From CAIQJJ01 sp964606085 (GTDB lineage Bacteria; Chloroflexota; Anaerolineae; Anaerolineales; UBA4823): a stretch of 15,805 bases of DNA. The notes below the pieces were generated by a model. The model was not told where the DNA came from. It ran no database searches and saw only the letters and a program-made list of their open reading frames with translations. Below are positions 7,448 through 14,316 of this stretch, piece by piece. The translations under genes were made by a program, and so were the position numbers. Every line of letters begins with the position of its first letter. Positions within the stretch are counted from its first letter, which is position 1. The stretch spans positions 1-15,805 of the forward strand of contig CAZSFD010000100.1 in assembly GCA_964606085.1 (NCBI GenBank), given 5' to 3'.

Positions 7448-10400
7448 TTAGCGTGGGTCAGGCGGGCAGGTATCGGTGTGGAGATATTGGCGGCATTCTT
7501 CTGGCGTCCACCCGCGCGTCAGGCGGGTGCGGGCGATGACCATCAACTCATCCACATCGAAAACGAACCTGCGAAAAATGTATTGCCAATCGATCGGATT
7601 CCACTCCAATAGATCAATGTATTTGCCATTGGGTGTGAAACCACCCCCGCCCCAAAAATAAGGCCGGAATGTGCGAATCGTGAGCCGCTTCACACCCAGG
7701 TCGGTATCCCAAACCTGAGAGTAACCATCCAACATCGAAGTAGCAATCAAATAGCGATCATCCGGGTTGAAGTCCAATGTGGAGATCATTGGGCTTTCGG
7801 TATCCAGGCAATAAATCAGGCTGCCATCCTGGGCATTCCATATTTTGACAGTGGTATCCGCCACATACGCCAAAGTCTGTCCGCCGGTCGCCAGGCGTTT
7901 CCCATCGTGGCTGAATAAAATCAATGTGGATAAAGCCTGATCCGTTTTGATCGCAAGCGGTGGCTGGTCACTGCCAAGAGACCAAATCAGCACATCACTG
8001 CTGGTGGTGGTACTGTTCAAGAGGGCCAGGCGCTTACCATCTGGTGTAAATGCAAAGGCGCAGCCACAGAATCTAAGTGGATCGAACCGGGTCTGGATGG
8101 TATCCAGCAATGCCCCGGTGACCGAATCGTAGCGGTAAATCGTGTTGCCACTGCCAACGACCAGGTTCTGCCCATCGGGGCTGTAAAGCAGGCAGCCCAC
8201 CCTGGCATCATGTTTCAAGGTGAATAACCGCGCTTCGGTCATTAAATCCCACACGACCACGGTGTTTCCGCTACTGCCTTTTTCTCCTCCTGCCACCGTA
8301 GCCAGGAAATTTTGCGTGGGGTTGATGGCAGATAAGGCAATGAAGCCGTGAATGTCATTAGGGCTCAAAGCGTGATCCCTATCCCATTCATCGTCCGTAT
8401 AGGCCGGTACGAAGGAATGCAGCAGGGTATAGCCGCGATCGGAATAATCATAGGCATAGATTCGATGGGTGAATTCATCATAATATGAAAAGCGGTTTCC
8501 TCCTCGGCTGAAAGCTATGCCCGAGATGAAATATCCCGTTACAAAGGGAGGCTGCTCATCAAACCAGCGCGATGTATTGTAGATTTTCAGGAGCATGGCG
8601 CCAGCAGAGGCCACATGAATCCCATCGGGGCTGAAGGCAACACTGGCTAAAGGGCCTTCACCCACAAACTTTAATAACCTTGCGCCTGTTGAGACATCAA
8701 AAACGTACGCACTGCCGCTCGAACTGGCGAGGAAATGCACCCCTTCACCAACCAGCAAACGCGAACCGTCGCTGCTGAAGGCCACACAATAGGGGGTGCC
8801 ATTGGTGCTGAAGTATTTGAGCGGCTCTTTCTGACCCGAAGTCAGGTCGTACAGATTCACCAGGTTCTTTCGATCACATACGGCCAGGTAGTTTCCATCC
8901 GGGCTGAATTCGCCACATTGCCCCCCGGGAAAAACGCGAAATTCCTCCCCATCAGAAGAATGCCAAACAACGACCTTCGGCTCTGGGGCCAGGCCTTTCC
9001 ATGTTTCCCCAGTGAGGAATGCGCCATCGGGTGTAAAAGATAGATGATAGACGTGTCCGTCATCCGATGTTTTCCAGGAGTAAACTGGGAGTTTGGGAGA
9101 CCCAGAAGGCTGAAAATCATCCTGGGTGAGTGCTGAAACATCCCAAATGGAAATTATTTGATCCCGCAGATTGGCCGCCAGCCATTTTCCATCTGCGCTG
9201 AATATCAGGGGGATCAGATACCAACTCGGATGATTTCGTTCTACATCCGAGAGCGTCAGCGTTAGCACCGATACCGGGGTGAAATTGGCTTCCCCCAAGC
9301 GAGAGACATCCCAGATACCGATCTCACCAGAAGGGTTGGCAACCGCCAGGTAGCGTCCGTTGGGGCTGAATTCAATCCCTGACGAGCCAGGAATTTGCAT
9401 TGCCAATTCACCACTGGCGGCATTAATCACAGAGACGAATTGATCCCCAGCCAGGGCAATCCATTTTCCTTCAGAACCAAAAGCAATATGTTGGATGGCC
9501 TCCTGATGCTGATAAGTCAGGGTCAGCCTTGATTTCTGAAATGCATCATGGATTAATTGCTGCGCTTTCCAGGTATCGGTATAACCCACCGAACGCGACA
9601 CCGAAATGGCCTCCATCGCCAGCAGCAGGGTCAGGTTGGCATCTTTGTCCAGGTTGGCAGCGGCGGCCATTTCCAACTCGCGGGCGTAGGAAATCTTGCT
9701 GGCCTCCGCTAACTTTTGGGCGGCGATTAGTTCGCGTTGGAGCTGTTGTTCGCGCTCCAACGCTTCGCGGTTGGCATATTCTTGCGAGGCCTGTAGAAAT
9801 GCCGTTTCCACATGGCTCATTTCATCGGCATGATCGGCAACCAACGACCATTCGATGGCCGTGGCCAAACGGCTGCCGCGGTACAGATCGCCTGGCTCAC
9901 GCCCGCGTGCATCCCAGGCCTGGGCGCTTTCGGTCAGGTGGCGTTGGATGCGCAGGTAACGGCGGTCTTCGTTCAGCCAATCATGCAGCGTCGGCCACTC
10001 GCGGATCAGGGCTTCGTGGGCCACTTCTGCTGTGCCTTCGGATAACGTCAGCAGGCGCGCATCGGCCAGGGTCTTGAGCAATTCCTGCACCCGCCAACCA
10101 TCATCGGTGTGTGGGGTCAATTCGGATAATGGGGCGCGGCGGCGCGTGTCTTGCGTGCCTTCGCCGAGTTCGGTTAAGCGCAGGAAGATGCGCCGCGCCA
10201 GAGTTTGCTGTTCGGGAGATAAGGCCGCAAACACACTTTCAGCGGTTTTGGCGATGGCCCCATGCACGCCGCCGGCTTCGTGGTAGCCGCGCAAAGTCAA
10301 TCTTCGACCGCTGCGGTGCTGCCAGGTTTCGAGCAGGGCGTGTGAGAGCAGCGGCAGCGCCCCCGGTTCTGGTGGACGCTCGTCATTCGCGCCGGTATCG

Positions 10401-11707
10401 CGCAGGATCAATTCCACCAAACCACTTTCGAACTCCCAAGTGGCCTGGAGCGCCGGCCGCTCGATGGCGCGGCGGATTTCGGCGGCACTCATCGGGCCGA
10501 TGTATTCCTGGCAAACGCACAACGCATGCCGCAGGCGCGGGTATTGGGCGCAGTGGGCGTAGAAATCGGCGCGCAAGGCCAAAACGGCCACCACGCGCTC
10601 ATCTGCCAGGGCCGTCAGCAAATTGTCCAGAAACGCAGTGCGCTCGGCCTCATCGTGGCAGAGGGTGAAGATTTCCTCGAATTGATCCACCACCAACAGC
10701 AAGCGCGCCCCTTCAGGGATATGGATGGCGCGCCGGATGAAGAGCAACAGGCTGCGCGGGTCGCGCTGCAAGTCATCCATCAACGTAGCCGCAGCCGTGA
10801 CCGACTCGATGTGACGGGTCAGGCTGGCCGCCAGGGTTTCGAGCGGGTGGGCGGTAGGCGTCAGCACGTACACCGGCCAGGCGGGTTGCGCCTGACGCAT
10901 GTGGGCGAGCAGCCCGGCGCGCACCAGCGACGATTTGCCGCTGCCCGACGCACCCACCACCGTCAATAGCGCCGGAGAAGTCGGTTGTGTAACTGCCATA
11001 TCCTGGATGTGGGCCACCAATCTCTCGGTGAGCGCCTCGCGCCCGAAAAACAGGCTGGCGTCGGCTTCCTCGAAATACTGCAACCCCTTGAAAGGCGACT
11101 CGCCCGGCATGGGCGCTTCGACCGATCCGATCTCATCCAAAATCTGGCGCACTTCCAGGGCCGAGGCTGGCCGCTCTGCGGGACGTTTGGCCAGCAAGCG
11201 CACGATCAGCCCATCCAGTTCAGGCGGGATTGCAGGATTGTGGGTGCTGGGCGGGATGACCGGGGCGTGCAGGTGTTGGGCGACGATCTCGTTGATGTTG
11301 TTGCTGCCGAACAGGGGCTGCCCGGCGACGATTTCATAGAGCATCGCCCCCAACGAGTACAGGTCTGATTGCGGCGTGGCGGCCTCGCCCAGGATCAACT
11401 CCGGGGCCAGGTAGCGCAGCGTGCCGATGATCACCCCCTCCTGGGTCAACTGCGGGCCGGTGGTGGAGCGTGCCAGGCCAAAATCCATCAACTTGACCGA
11501 GCCGTCGGCGGTCAGCATCACGTTATCGGGCTTTAGATCGCGGTGGATGATGCCCTGGGCGTGGGCGTGTTCGAGGGCGGCGCACACCTGGCGGGTGATG
11601 GCGATCACGCTGGTGATGTCATCTGGGCGGTGATCGCGCAAGGTGCCGCCTTCGATCAATTCCATCACCACGCACGGCGCGCCGTTGACTTCGCCGATGT
11701 CATGCAC
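7448..11707 (-). CDS. N-lobe-less Ser/Thr kinase fused to nSTAND NTPase and WD40 propellers
   Basis: A 1419-codon frame with three modules. Residues 1-193 are the C-lobe of a Hanks-type kinase: catalytic loop HRDLKPDN (55-62), DFG (75-77) and APE (101-103). The glycine-rich loop, the VAxK lysine and helix C are absent, because homology begins at IVAVHDIGEV. Residues about 205-630 match the nSTAND1 family: SPFKGLQYFEEADASLFFGR, Walker A GASGSGKSS (252-260) and Walker B VVDQFEE (339-345). A charged helical linker (about 635-700, ending LLLAMEA) leads to roughly 12 WD40 blades (about 720-1380) with repeated FSPDG turns, then the tail PEECRQYLHTDTCP. STAND proteins are signalling switches in which a repeat domain senses and the NTPase oligomerises. 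The GTG start has no Shine-Dalgarno and a TGA lies in frame at 11765-11767, so translation must be coupled to the upstream frame, start internally or not occur. The kinase part is probably inactive. Confidence 0.85.
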   Translation of the reverse strand: MHDIGEVNGAPCVVMELIEGGTLRDHRPDDITSVIAITRQVCAALEHAHAQGIIHRDLKPDNVMLTADGSVKLMDFGLARSTTGPQLTQEGVIIGTLRYLAPELILGEAATPQSDLYSLGAMLYEIVAGQPLFGSNNINEIVAQHLHAPVIPPSTHNPAIPPELDGLIVRLLAKRPAERPASALEVRQILDEIGSVEAPMPGESPFKGLQYFEEADASLFFGREALTERLVAHIQDMAVTQPTSPALLTVVGASGSGKSSLVRAGLLAHMRQAQPAWPVYVLTPTAHPLETLAASLTRHIESVTAAATLMDDLQRDPRSLLLFIRRAIHIPEGARLLLVVDQFEEIFTLCHDEAERTAFLDNLLTALADERVVAVLALRADFYAHCAQYPRLRHALCVCQEYIGPMSAAEIRRAIERPALQATWEFESGLVELILRDTGANDERPPEPGALPLLSHALLETWQHRSGRRLTLRGYHEAGGVHGAIAKTAESVFAALSPEQQTLARRIFLRLTELGEGTQDTRRRAPLSELTPHTDDGWRVQELLKTLADARLLTLSEGTAEVAHEALIREWPTLHDWLNEDRRYLRIQRHLTESAQAWDARGREPGDLYRGSRLATAIEWSLVADHADEMSHVETAFLQASQEYANREALEREQQLQRELIAAQKLAEASKISYARELEMAAAANLDKDANLTLLLAMEAISVSRSVGYTDTWKAQQLIHDAFQKSRLTLTYQHQEAIQHIAFGSEGKWIALAGDQFVSVINAASGELAMQIPGSSGIEFSPNGRYLAVANPSGEIGIWDVSRLGEANFTPVSVLTLTLSDVERNHPSWYLIPLIFSADGKWLAANLRDQIISIWDVSALTQDDFQPSGSPKLPVYSWKTSDDGHVYHLSFTPDGAFLTGETWKGLAPEPKVVVWHSSDGEEFRVFPGGQCGEFSPDGNYLAVCDRKNLVNLYDLTSGQKEPLKYFSTNGTPYCVAFSSDGSRLLVGEGVHFLASSSGSAYVFDVSTGARLLKFVGEGPLASVAFSPDGIHVASAGAMLLKIYNTSRWFDEQPPFVTGYFISGIAFSRGGNRFSYYDEFTHRIYAYDYSDRGYTLLHSFVPAYTDDEWDRDHALSPNDIHGFIALSAINPTQNFLATVAGGEKGSSGNTVVVWDLMTEARLFTLKHDARVGCLLYSPDGQNLVVGSGNTIYRYDSVTGALLDTIQTRFDPLRFCGCAFAFTPDGKRLALLNSTTTSSDVLIWSLGSDQPPLAIKTDQALSTLILFSHDGKRLATGGQTLAYVADTTVKIWNAQDGSLIYCLDTESPMISTLDFNPDDRYLIATSMLDGYSQVWDTDLGVKRLTIRTFRPYFWGGGGFTPNGKYIDLLEWNPIDWQYIFRRFVFDVDELMVIARTRLTRGWTPEECRQYLHTDTCPPDPR

Positions 11708-11735
11708 GGCAACGATGGCTGCAACAATCGCTATC
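11700..11735 (-). other. out-of-frame junction between SARP domain and kinase
   Basis: On the minus strand SARP-type homology reads to about LDSD and then gives an unrelated CCSHRCRA before a TGA (11700-11702). Kinase homology starts at ATC 11716 in a different frame, a +1 shift. Two near-identical octamers, ATTGTTGC and ATCGTTGC, sit 12 nt apart at the join (IVAAIVAV in the kinase frame). The stop codon overlaps the GTG candidate start in the sequence GTGCATGA. This looks like a deletion or recombination scar, or an assembly chimera. Confidence 0.75.
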
Positions 11736-12029
11736 CAGGTTGAACTGGAGGTTGTCGCGCGTGATCAGCAGAAAGGGCGGGTCAGCGTCGCGGTCGCCGA
11801 TATTCTTGCGCAAATCGGCCAGCACATAGCGCAGATTGCTCATCGCCGATTGCTGCGGCCATTCGGGCCACAGCAGCGTTCCCAGGGCCTCGCGGCTGTG
11901 CGCGCGCCCCGACTCCGTGGCCAGGTAAGCCAGCAGGGCGCGCACCTTGTTGGATTCAAATCCGGTGACCGGGCCGCCGTCTAATGTCACCCCAAAATTC
12001 CCTAAAAACGATAGCGTCAAACGGGCCAT
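11700..12029 (-). CDS. truncated SARP/AfsR-type DNA-binding domain
   Basis: A 109-aa frame whose first ~100 residues match the winged-helix DNA-binding domain (Trans_reg_C) that opens SARP/AfsR-like regulators: LSFLGNFGVTLDG, then KVRALLAYLATES, the segment EALGTLLWPEWP, NLRYVLADLRKNIGD, and DPPFLLITRDNLQFN. In intact relatives this is followed by a BTAD helical domain, often with an ATPase and sensory repeats. Here it stops after LDSD plus eight unrelated residues. ATG 12029 is well supported by GGGAGGG 5 nt upstream and by a near-consensus promoter. The product could still bind DNA as a small protein without an activation or dimerisation partner, or the frame may be a remnant. Its stop overlaps the GTG of the nSTAND gene, so termination-reinitiation could couple the two. 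Confidence 0.8.
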   Translation of the reverse strand: MARLTLSFLGNFGVTLDGGPVTGFESNKVRALLAYLATESGRAHSREALGTLLWPEWPQQSAMSNLRYVLADLRKNIGDRDADPPFLLITRDNLQFNLDSDCCSHRCRA

Positions 12030-12070
12030 AAGTTCCCTCCCGATGGATGATGAATTGAGACCCTGTAACG

Positions 12071-12099
12071 ATTATACAAATTCCCGCCACCGATTTCAA
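12071..12099 (-). promoter_or_regulatory. sigma70-type promoter for the SARP/nSTAND/methyltransferase operon
   Basis: Read on the minus strand, TTGAAA (12099-12094) and a perfect TATAAT (12076-12071) are separated by exactly 17 nt. A transcript starting about 7 nt further would have a leader of roughly 35 nt carrying the GGGAGGG ribosome site before ATG 12029. Presence of a consensus promoter and ribosome site argues that the truncated locus is still expressed. Confidence 0.72.
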
Positions 12100-12149
12100 C
12101 CGCCACCACGATTTCCCCACGCTGGCCGCGCGATTTCACTACACCCGCT

Positions 12150-12158
12150 TGCTACACT
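12150..12158 (+). promoter_or_regulatory. possible extended -10 promoter for the secreted propeller gene
   Basis: TGCTACACT resembles an extended -10 (TGn plus TAnnnT). The only -35-like hexamer nearby, TTTCAC at 12134-12139, gives a 13-nt spacer, which is too short. The predicted start would lie almost on the Shine-Dalgarno, so the call is weak. It would be divergent from the minus-strand promoter in the same 152-bp gap. Confidence 0.25.
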
Positions 12159-12181
12159 GAATCAGGAAAGGAGAATTTCCC

Positions 12182-13816
12182 ATGAAAACCAAACGTTTCT
12201 TCATCGTTCTGGCTGTGCTGGTGGCCGTGGCGCTCATTGCCACCAGCACGGCATTGGCCGCTGGCGCATTCAAAGCGGAGCCAAAAGTCAAAATTTTGGT
12301 GCAGGGTGCGCCAATCCACGGCAGCAACGGCCTGTTCTACGCGCCAGATGGCAATCTGTATGTGGCCAGCACGCCGGGGGGCGAAATCGTAGTGCTGAAC
12401 CCGAAGAGCGGTGCGATCATCCGGCGCATCGGTTACGATCAAGGCGTGGCCACCCCCGATGATGTCTTCGTCACCGCCGACGGCAGCATCTACTGGACGG
12501 CGATCATGAGCGGGGAAGTGGCCAAGCTCTCGCCCGATGGCGTCAAAACCGTCATCGCCAGCGGGCTGCCGGGCGTCAACCCGATCACGTTTTCAGACGA
12601 TGGCCGTCTGTTCGTGGCGCGCGATTTTTGGGGCGCCGGGTTGTACGAGATGGACCCCAACGGCATCAACCCGCCGCGTCCCATCCTGCCTGATCTGGCC
12701 AACCTGAATGGCTTCGATTTTGGCCCGGATGGTTGGCTGTACGGCCCGATCATCGGCGGCCCGGTGGTGCGCATTCATGTGGACACCGCCGAAATGCAAA
12801 CGGTCTCCCAATTCAGCGGGAGCGCGGTGAAATTCAATTCCCAGGGCCAACTGTATGGTGTCAGCCACATCAGCGGGGAAGTGGCGCGGATTGACGTGGC
12901 AAGCGGGGATTTTGAAGTGCTGGCTATCATCCAAGAAGGCGGAGATAACCTGACCTTCAGCCCGGATGATCGTTTATTCGTCTCTGTGGGTGAGAGCGGC
13001 GCGGTGGTTGAGGTAAAGCCAGGAGGCAAAATCCGCACCGTCAGTCGGGGCGGTTTGATGTACCCGATGGGCCTGGCGGTGCAAGCCGACGCCAAAGGTT
13101 TCGACCGGGTGTACGTGGCCGACTTTTGGACGATACGCCAATTCAACGGTAAATCGGGCAAGATGCTCGATGTGACGCGTGCGCCGATGGGGTCAGCCCT
13201 GGTGCCGCCGATGACAATGGCTGCCGACGGAGAGAATTTCATCATCTCGTCGTTCCTGGCAGACGCAGTGCAAATCTGGAATCCAGAAACGAAAACCGTT
13301 CTGGAGAGCTTCCCGCTGCCGAATAAACCCTTGAATGCCATCCGCTTTCAGGGCGATTTGCTGGTGGCCGAGTTGATGACCGGTCAGGTGGTACGCCTGA
13401 ACCCCGCCGGGAACATCCTGGTGGGGCAGTTTTACCTGCCCACCGGCATGGCCGCCAGCGCCGATGACCTGTGGGTGGCCGATTTCGCCGCCGGGATCAT
13501 CTACGCCGTGGTGGTGGATGGCGTCACGTTGGCGCAACCTACACCCGTTGCCAGCGGTCTGGCTGGCCCCGAGGGGGTGGCGCTTGATCAGGATGGCAAC
13601 CTGCTGGTGGTGGAAACGGTCGCTGGCCGCCTGTCGAAGGTTGACCTGGCGACGGGCGTAGTCAACGTGGTGGCCGAGGGATTGTTGTTCCATCAACCGT
13701 TGCCAACCGATCCGCCAATTGGGTTTTTCAACGGCGTGGCGGTCGGGCCTTCTGGCACGATCTACGTCACCGGCGACCAGAACAATGTGCTGTACAGTAT
13801 CAAGTCCAAGAAATAA
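12182..13816 (+). CDS. secreted beta-propeller protein (NHL/SMP-30-like)
   Basis: A 544-aa exported protein. The N-terminus is a classic signal peptide: MKTKR, a hydrophobic core (FFIVLAVLVAVALIA), and a probable signal peptidase I site after TALA (residue 26). The rest is a series of about ten short beta-blade repeats with turns such as YAPDGNLYVAS, FSDDGRLFVAR, FGPDGWLYGP, FSPDDRLFVSV and VGPSGTIYVTG. These resemble NHL, SMP-30/gluconolactonase and virginiamycin B lyase-like propellers. No catalytic metal site could be confirmed, so a binding role is as likely as an enzymatic one. ATG 12182 is preceded by GGAAAGGAG at 8 nt. Base composition is GC-rich (39 of 60 at 13381-13440), unlike the neighbouring WD40 genes. 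The gene is transcribed away from the SARP/nSTAND operon. Confidence 0.85.
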   Translation: MKTKRFFIVLAVLVAVALIATSTALAAGAFKAEPKVKILVQGAPIHGSNGLFYAPDGNLYVASTPGGEIVVLNPKSGAIIRRIGYDQGVATPDDVFVTADGSIYWTAIMSGEVAKLSPDGVKTVIASGLPGVNPITFSDDGRLFVARDFWGAGLYEMDPNGINPPRPILPDLANLNGFDFGPDGWLYGPIIGGPVVRIHVDTAEMQTVSQFSGSAVKFNSQGQLYGVSHISGEVARIDVASGDFEVLAIIQEGGDNLTFSPDDRLFVSVGESGAVVEVKPGGKIRTVSRGGLMYPMGLAVQADAKGFDRVYVADFWTIRQFNGKSGKMLDVTRAPMGSALVPPMTMAADGENFIISSFLADAVQIWNPETKTVLESFPLPNKPLNAIRFQGDLLVAELMTGQVVRLNPAGNILVGQFYLPTGMAASADDLWVADFAAGIIYAVVVDGVTLAQPTPVASGLAGPEGVALDQDGNLLVVETVAGRLSKVDLATGVVNVVAEGLLFHQPLPTDPPIGFFNGVAVGPSGTIYVTGDQNNVLYSIKSKK

Positions 13817-13824
13817 TCGTAGCC

Positions 13825-13889
13825 GGGGCGCAGCAGATGGGGTGAAAGATAGCGTTGAAGGGTATCTGCTGCGCCCCTCCGGGGGAGGG
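13825..13889 (+). promoter_or_regulatory. two overlapping hairpins that could gate the downstream ribosome site
   Basis: Hairpin 1 is a perfect 14-bp inverted repeat, GGGGCGCAGCAGAT (13825-13838) with ATCTGCTGCGCCCC (13864-13877), around a 25-nt loop. Hairpin 2 pairs CCCTCC (13875-13880) with GGAGGG (13884-13889) around GGG. The two share bases 13875-13877, so they compete. GGAGGG is the Shine-Dalgarno of the small gene starting at 13894, so hairpin 2 would hide it. Hairpin 1 has no T-run after it on either strand and is not a standard intrinsic terminator, though a structural 3' end of the propeller mRNA is possible. Confidence 0.5.
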
Positions 13890-13893
13890 AACA

Positions 13894-14124
13894 ATGACGG
13901 AAATTAAATCGCGCTATCACTCCTATCTATTCCGCCTGTGGCTCGAACCTGGCGAGGCTGAAGCCACCTGGCGCGCTTCGCTGGAAGATGCTCACACCGG
14001 CGAGCGGCGCGGCTTTACCAGCTTGGAAGCATTGTTTGCCTTTGTTTTAGAACAAACCGGGCAATTGCCGACTGCCACAATCGGGGATTGCTTCACCCGG
14101 CAAAAAACGCCGGATGCGCAATGA
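13894..14124 (+). CDS. small conserved-looking cytoplasmic protein of unknown function
   Basis: A 76-aa protein beginning MTEIKSRYHSYLFRLWLE, with a middle WRASLEDAHTGERRGF and then SLEALFAFVLEQTGQ. There is no signal peptide or membrane segment. The pattern (aromatic strand, WRxSLED, TGERRGF, SLEALFAFL helix) resembles short hypothetical proteins I associate with Chloroflexota genomes; I did not verify this by search and know no function. ATG 13894 has GGAGGG 4 nt upstream. Upstream TTG and GTG codons would translate through the hairpin and are less likely. It lies 77 bp after the propeller gene on the same strand and may be cotranscribed, with translation possibly controlled by the overlapping hairpins. 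Confidence 0.7.
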   Translation: MTEIKSRYHSYLFRLWLEPGEAEATWRASLEDAHTGERRGFTSLEALFAFVLEQTGQLPTATIGDCFTRQKTPDAQ

Positions 14125-14316
14125 CATGCCAGAAGACGTGACGCCAGAACCATGATGGCAACCTGATGTCAGGGGATACCCCAAATCAGCAACCGGCCGT
14201 CGGGCGAAAAGACCACCCGAATCCACCCGCTGACCTGGGCCAACAGGGCGAATATGGCAATCACGATGGGGAAGGGGCGACAAAGAACATGGCGGGGTGG
14301 GGTTGTCTGAGGATAT
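14125..14316 (+). other. convergent intergenic region with a possible broken minus-strand frame
   Basis: The 192 bp between the small plus-strand gene and the end of the WD40 gene contain no intact gene and no clear terminator. On the minus strand, 14264 to 14169 reads VIAIFALLAQVSGW, then IRVVFSPDGRLLIWGIP and a stop: a hydrophobic stretch followed by a WD40-like FSPDG turn. A short ATG frame (14290, MFFVAPSP) precedes it in another frame. It may be a decayed fragment or chance. Confidence 0.3.

Noticed and set aside
6590..7612. 340-codon plus-strand open frame opposite the methyltransferase
   Set aside because: The minus strand encodes an intact SAM methyltransferase with motif I; the plus-strand translation has no family signature.
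12182..13816. Known lactonase or virginiamycin lyase assignment
   Set aside because: Blade repeats fit these folds in general, but no catalytic or metal-binding residues could be assigned.
13825..13877. Intrinsic terminator of the secreted propeller gene
   Set aside because: The 14-bp stem is strong but followed by CCGGGGGAGG, not a T-run, so it was described as a regulatory or structural hairpin.
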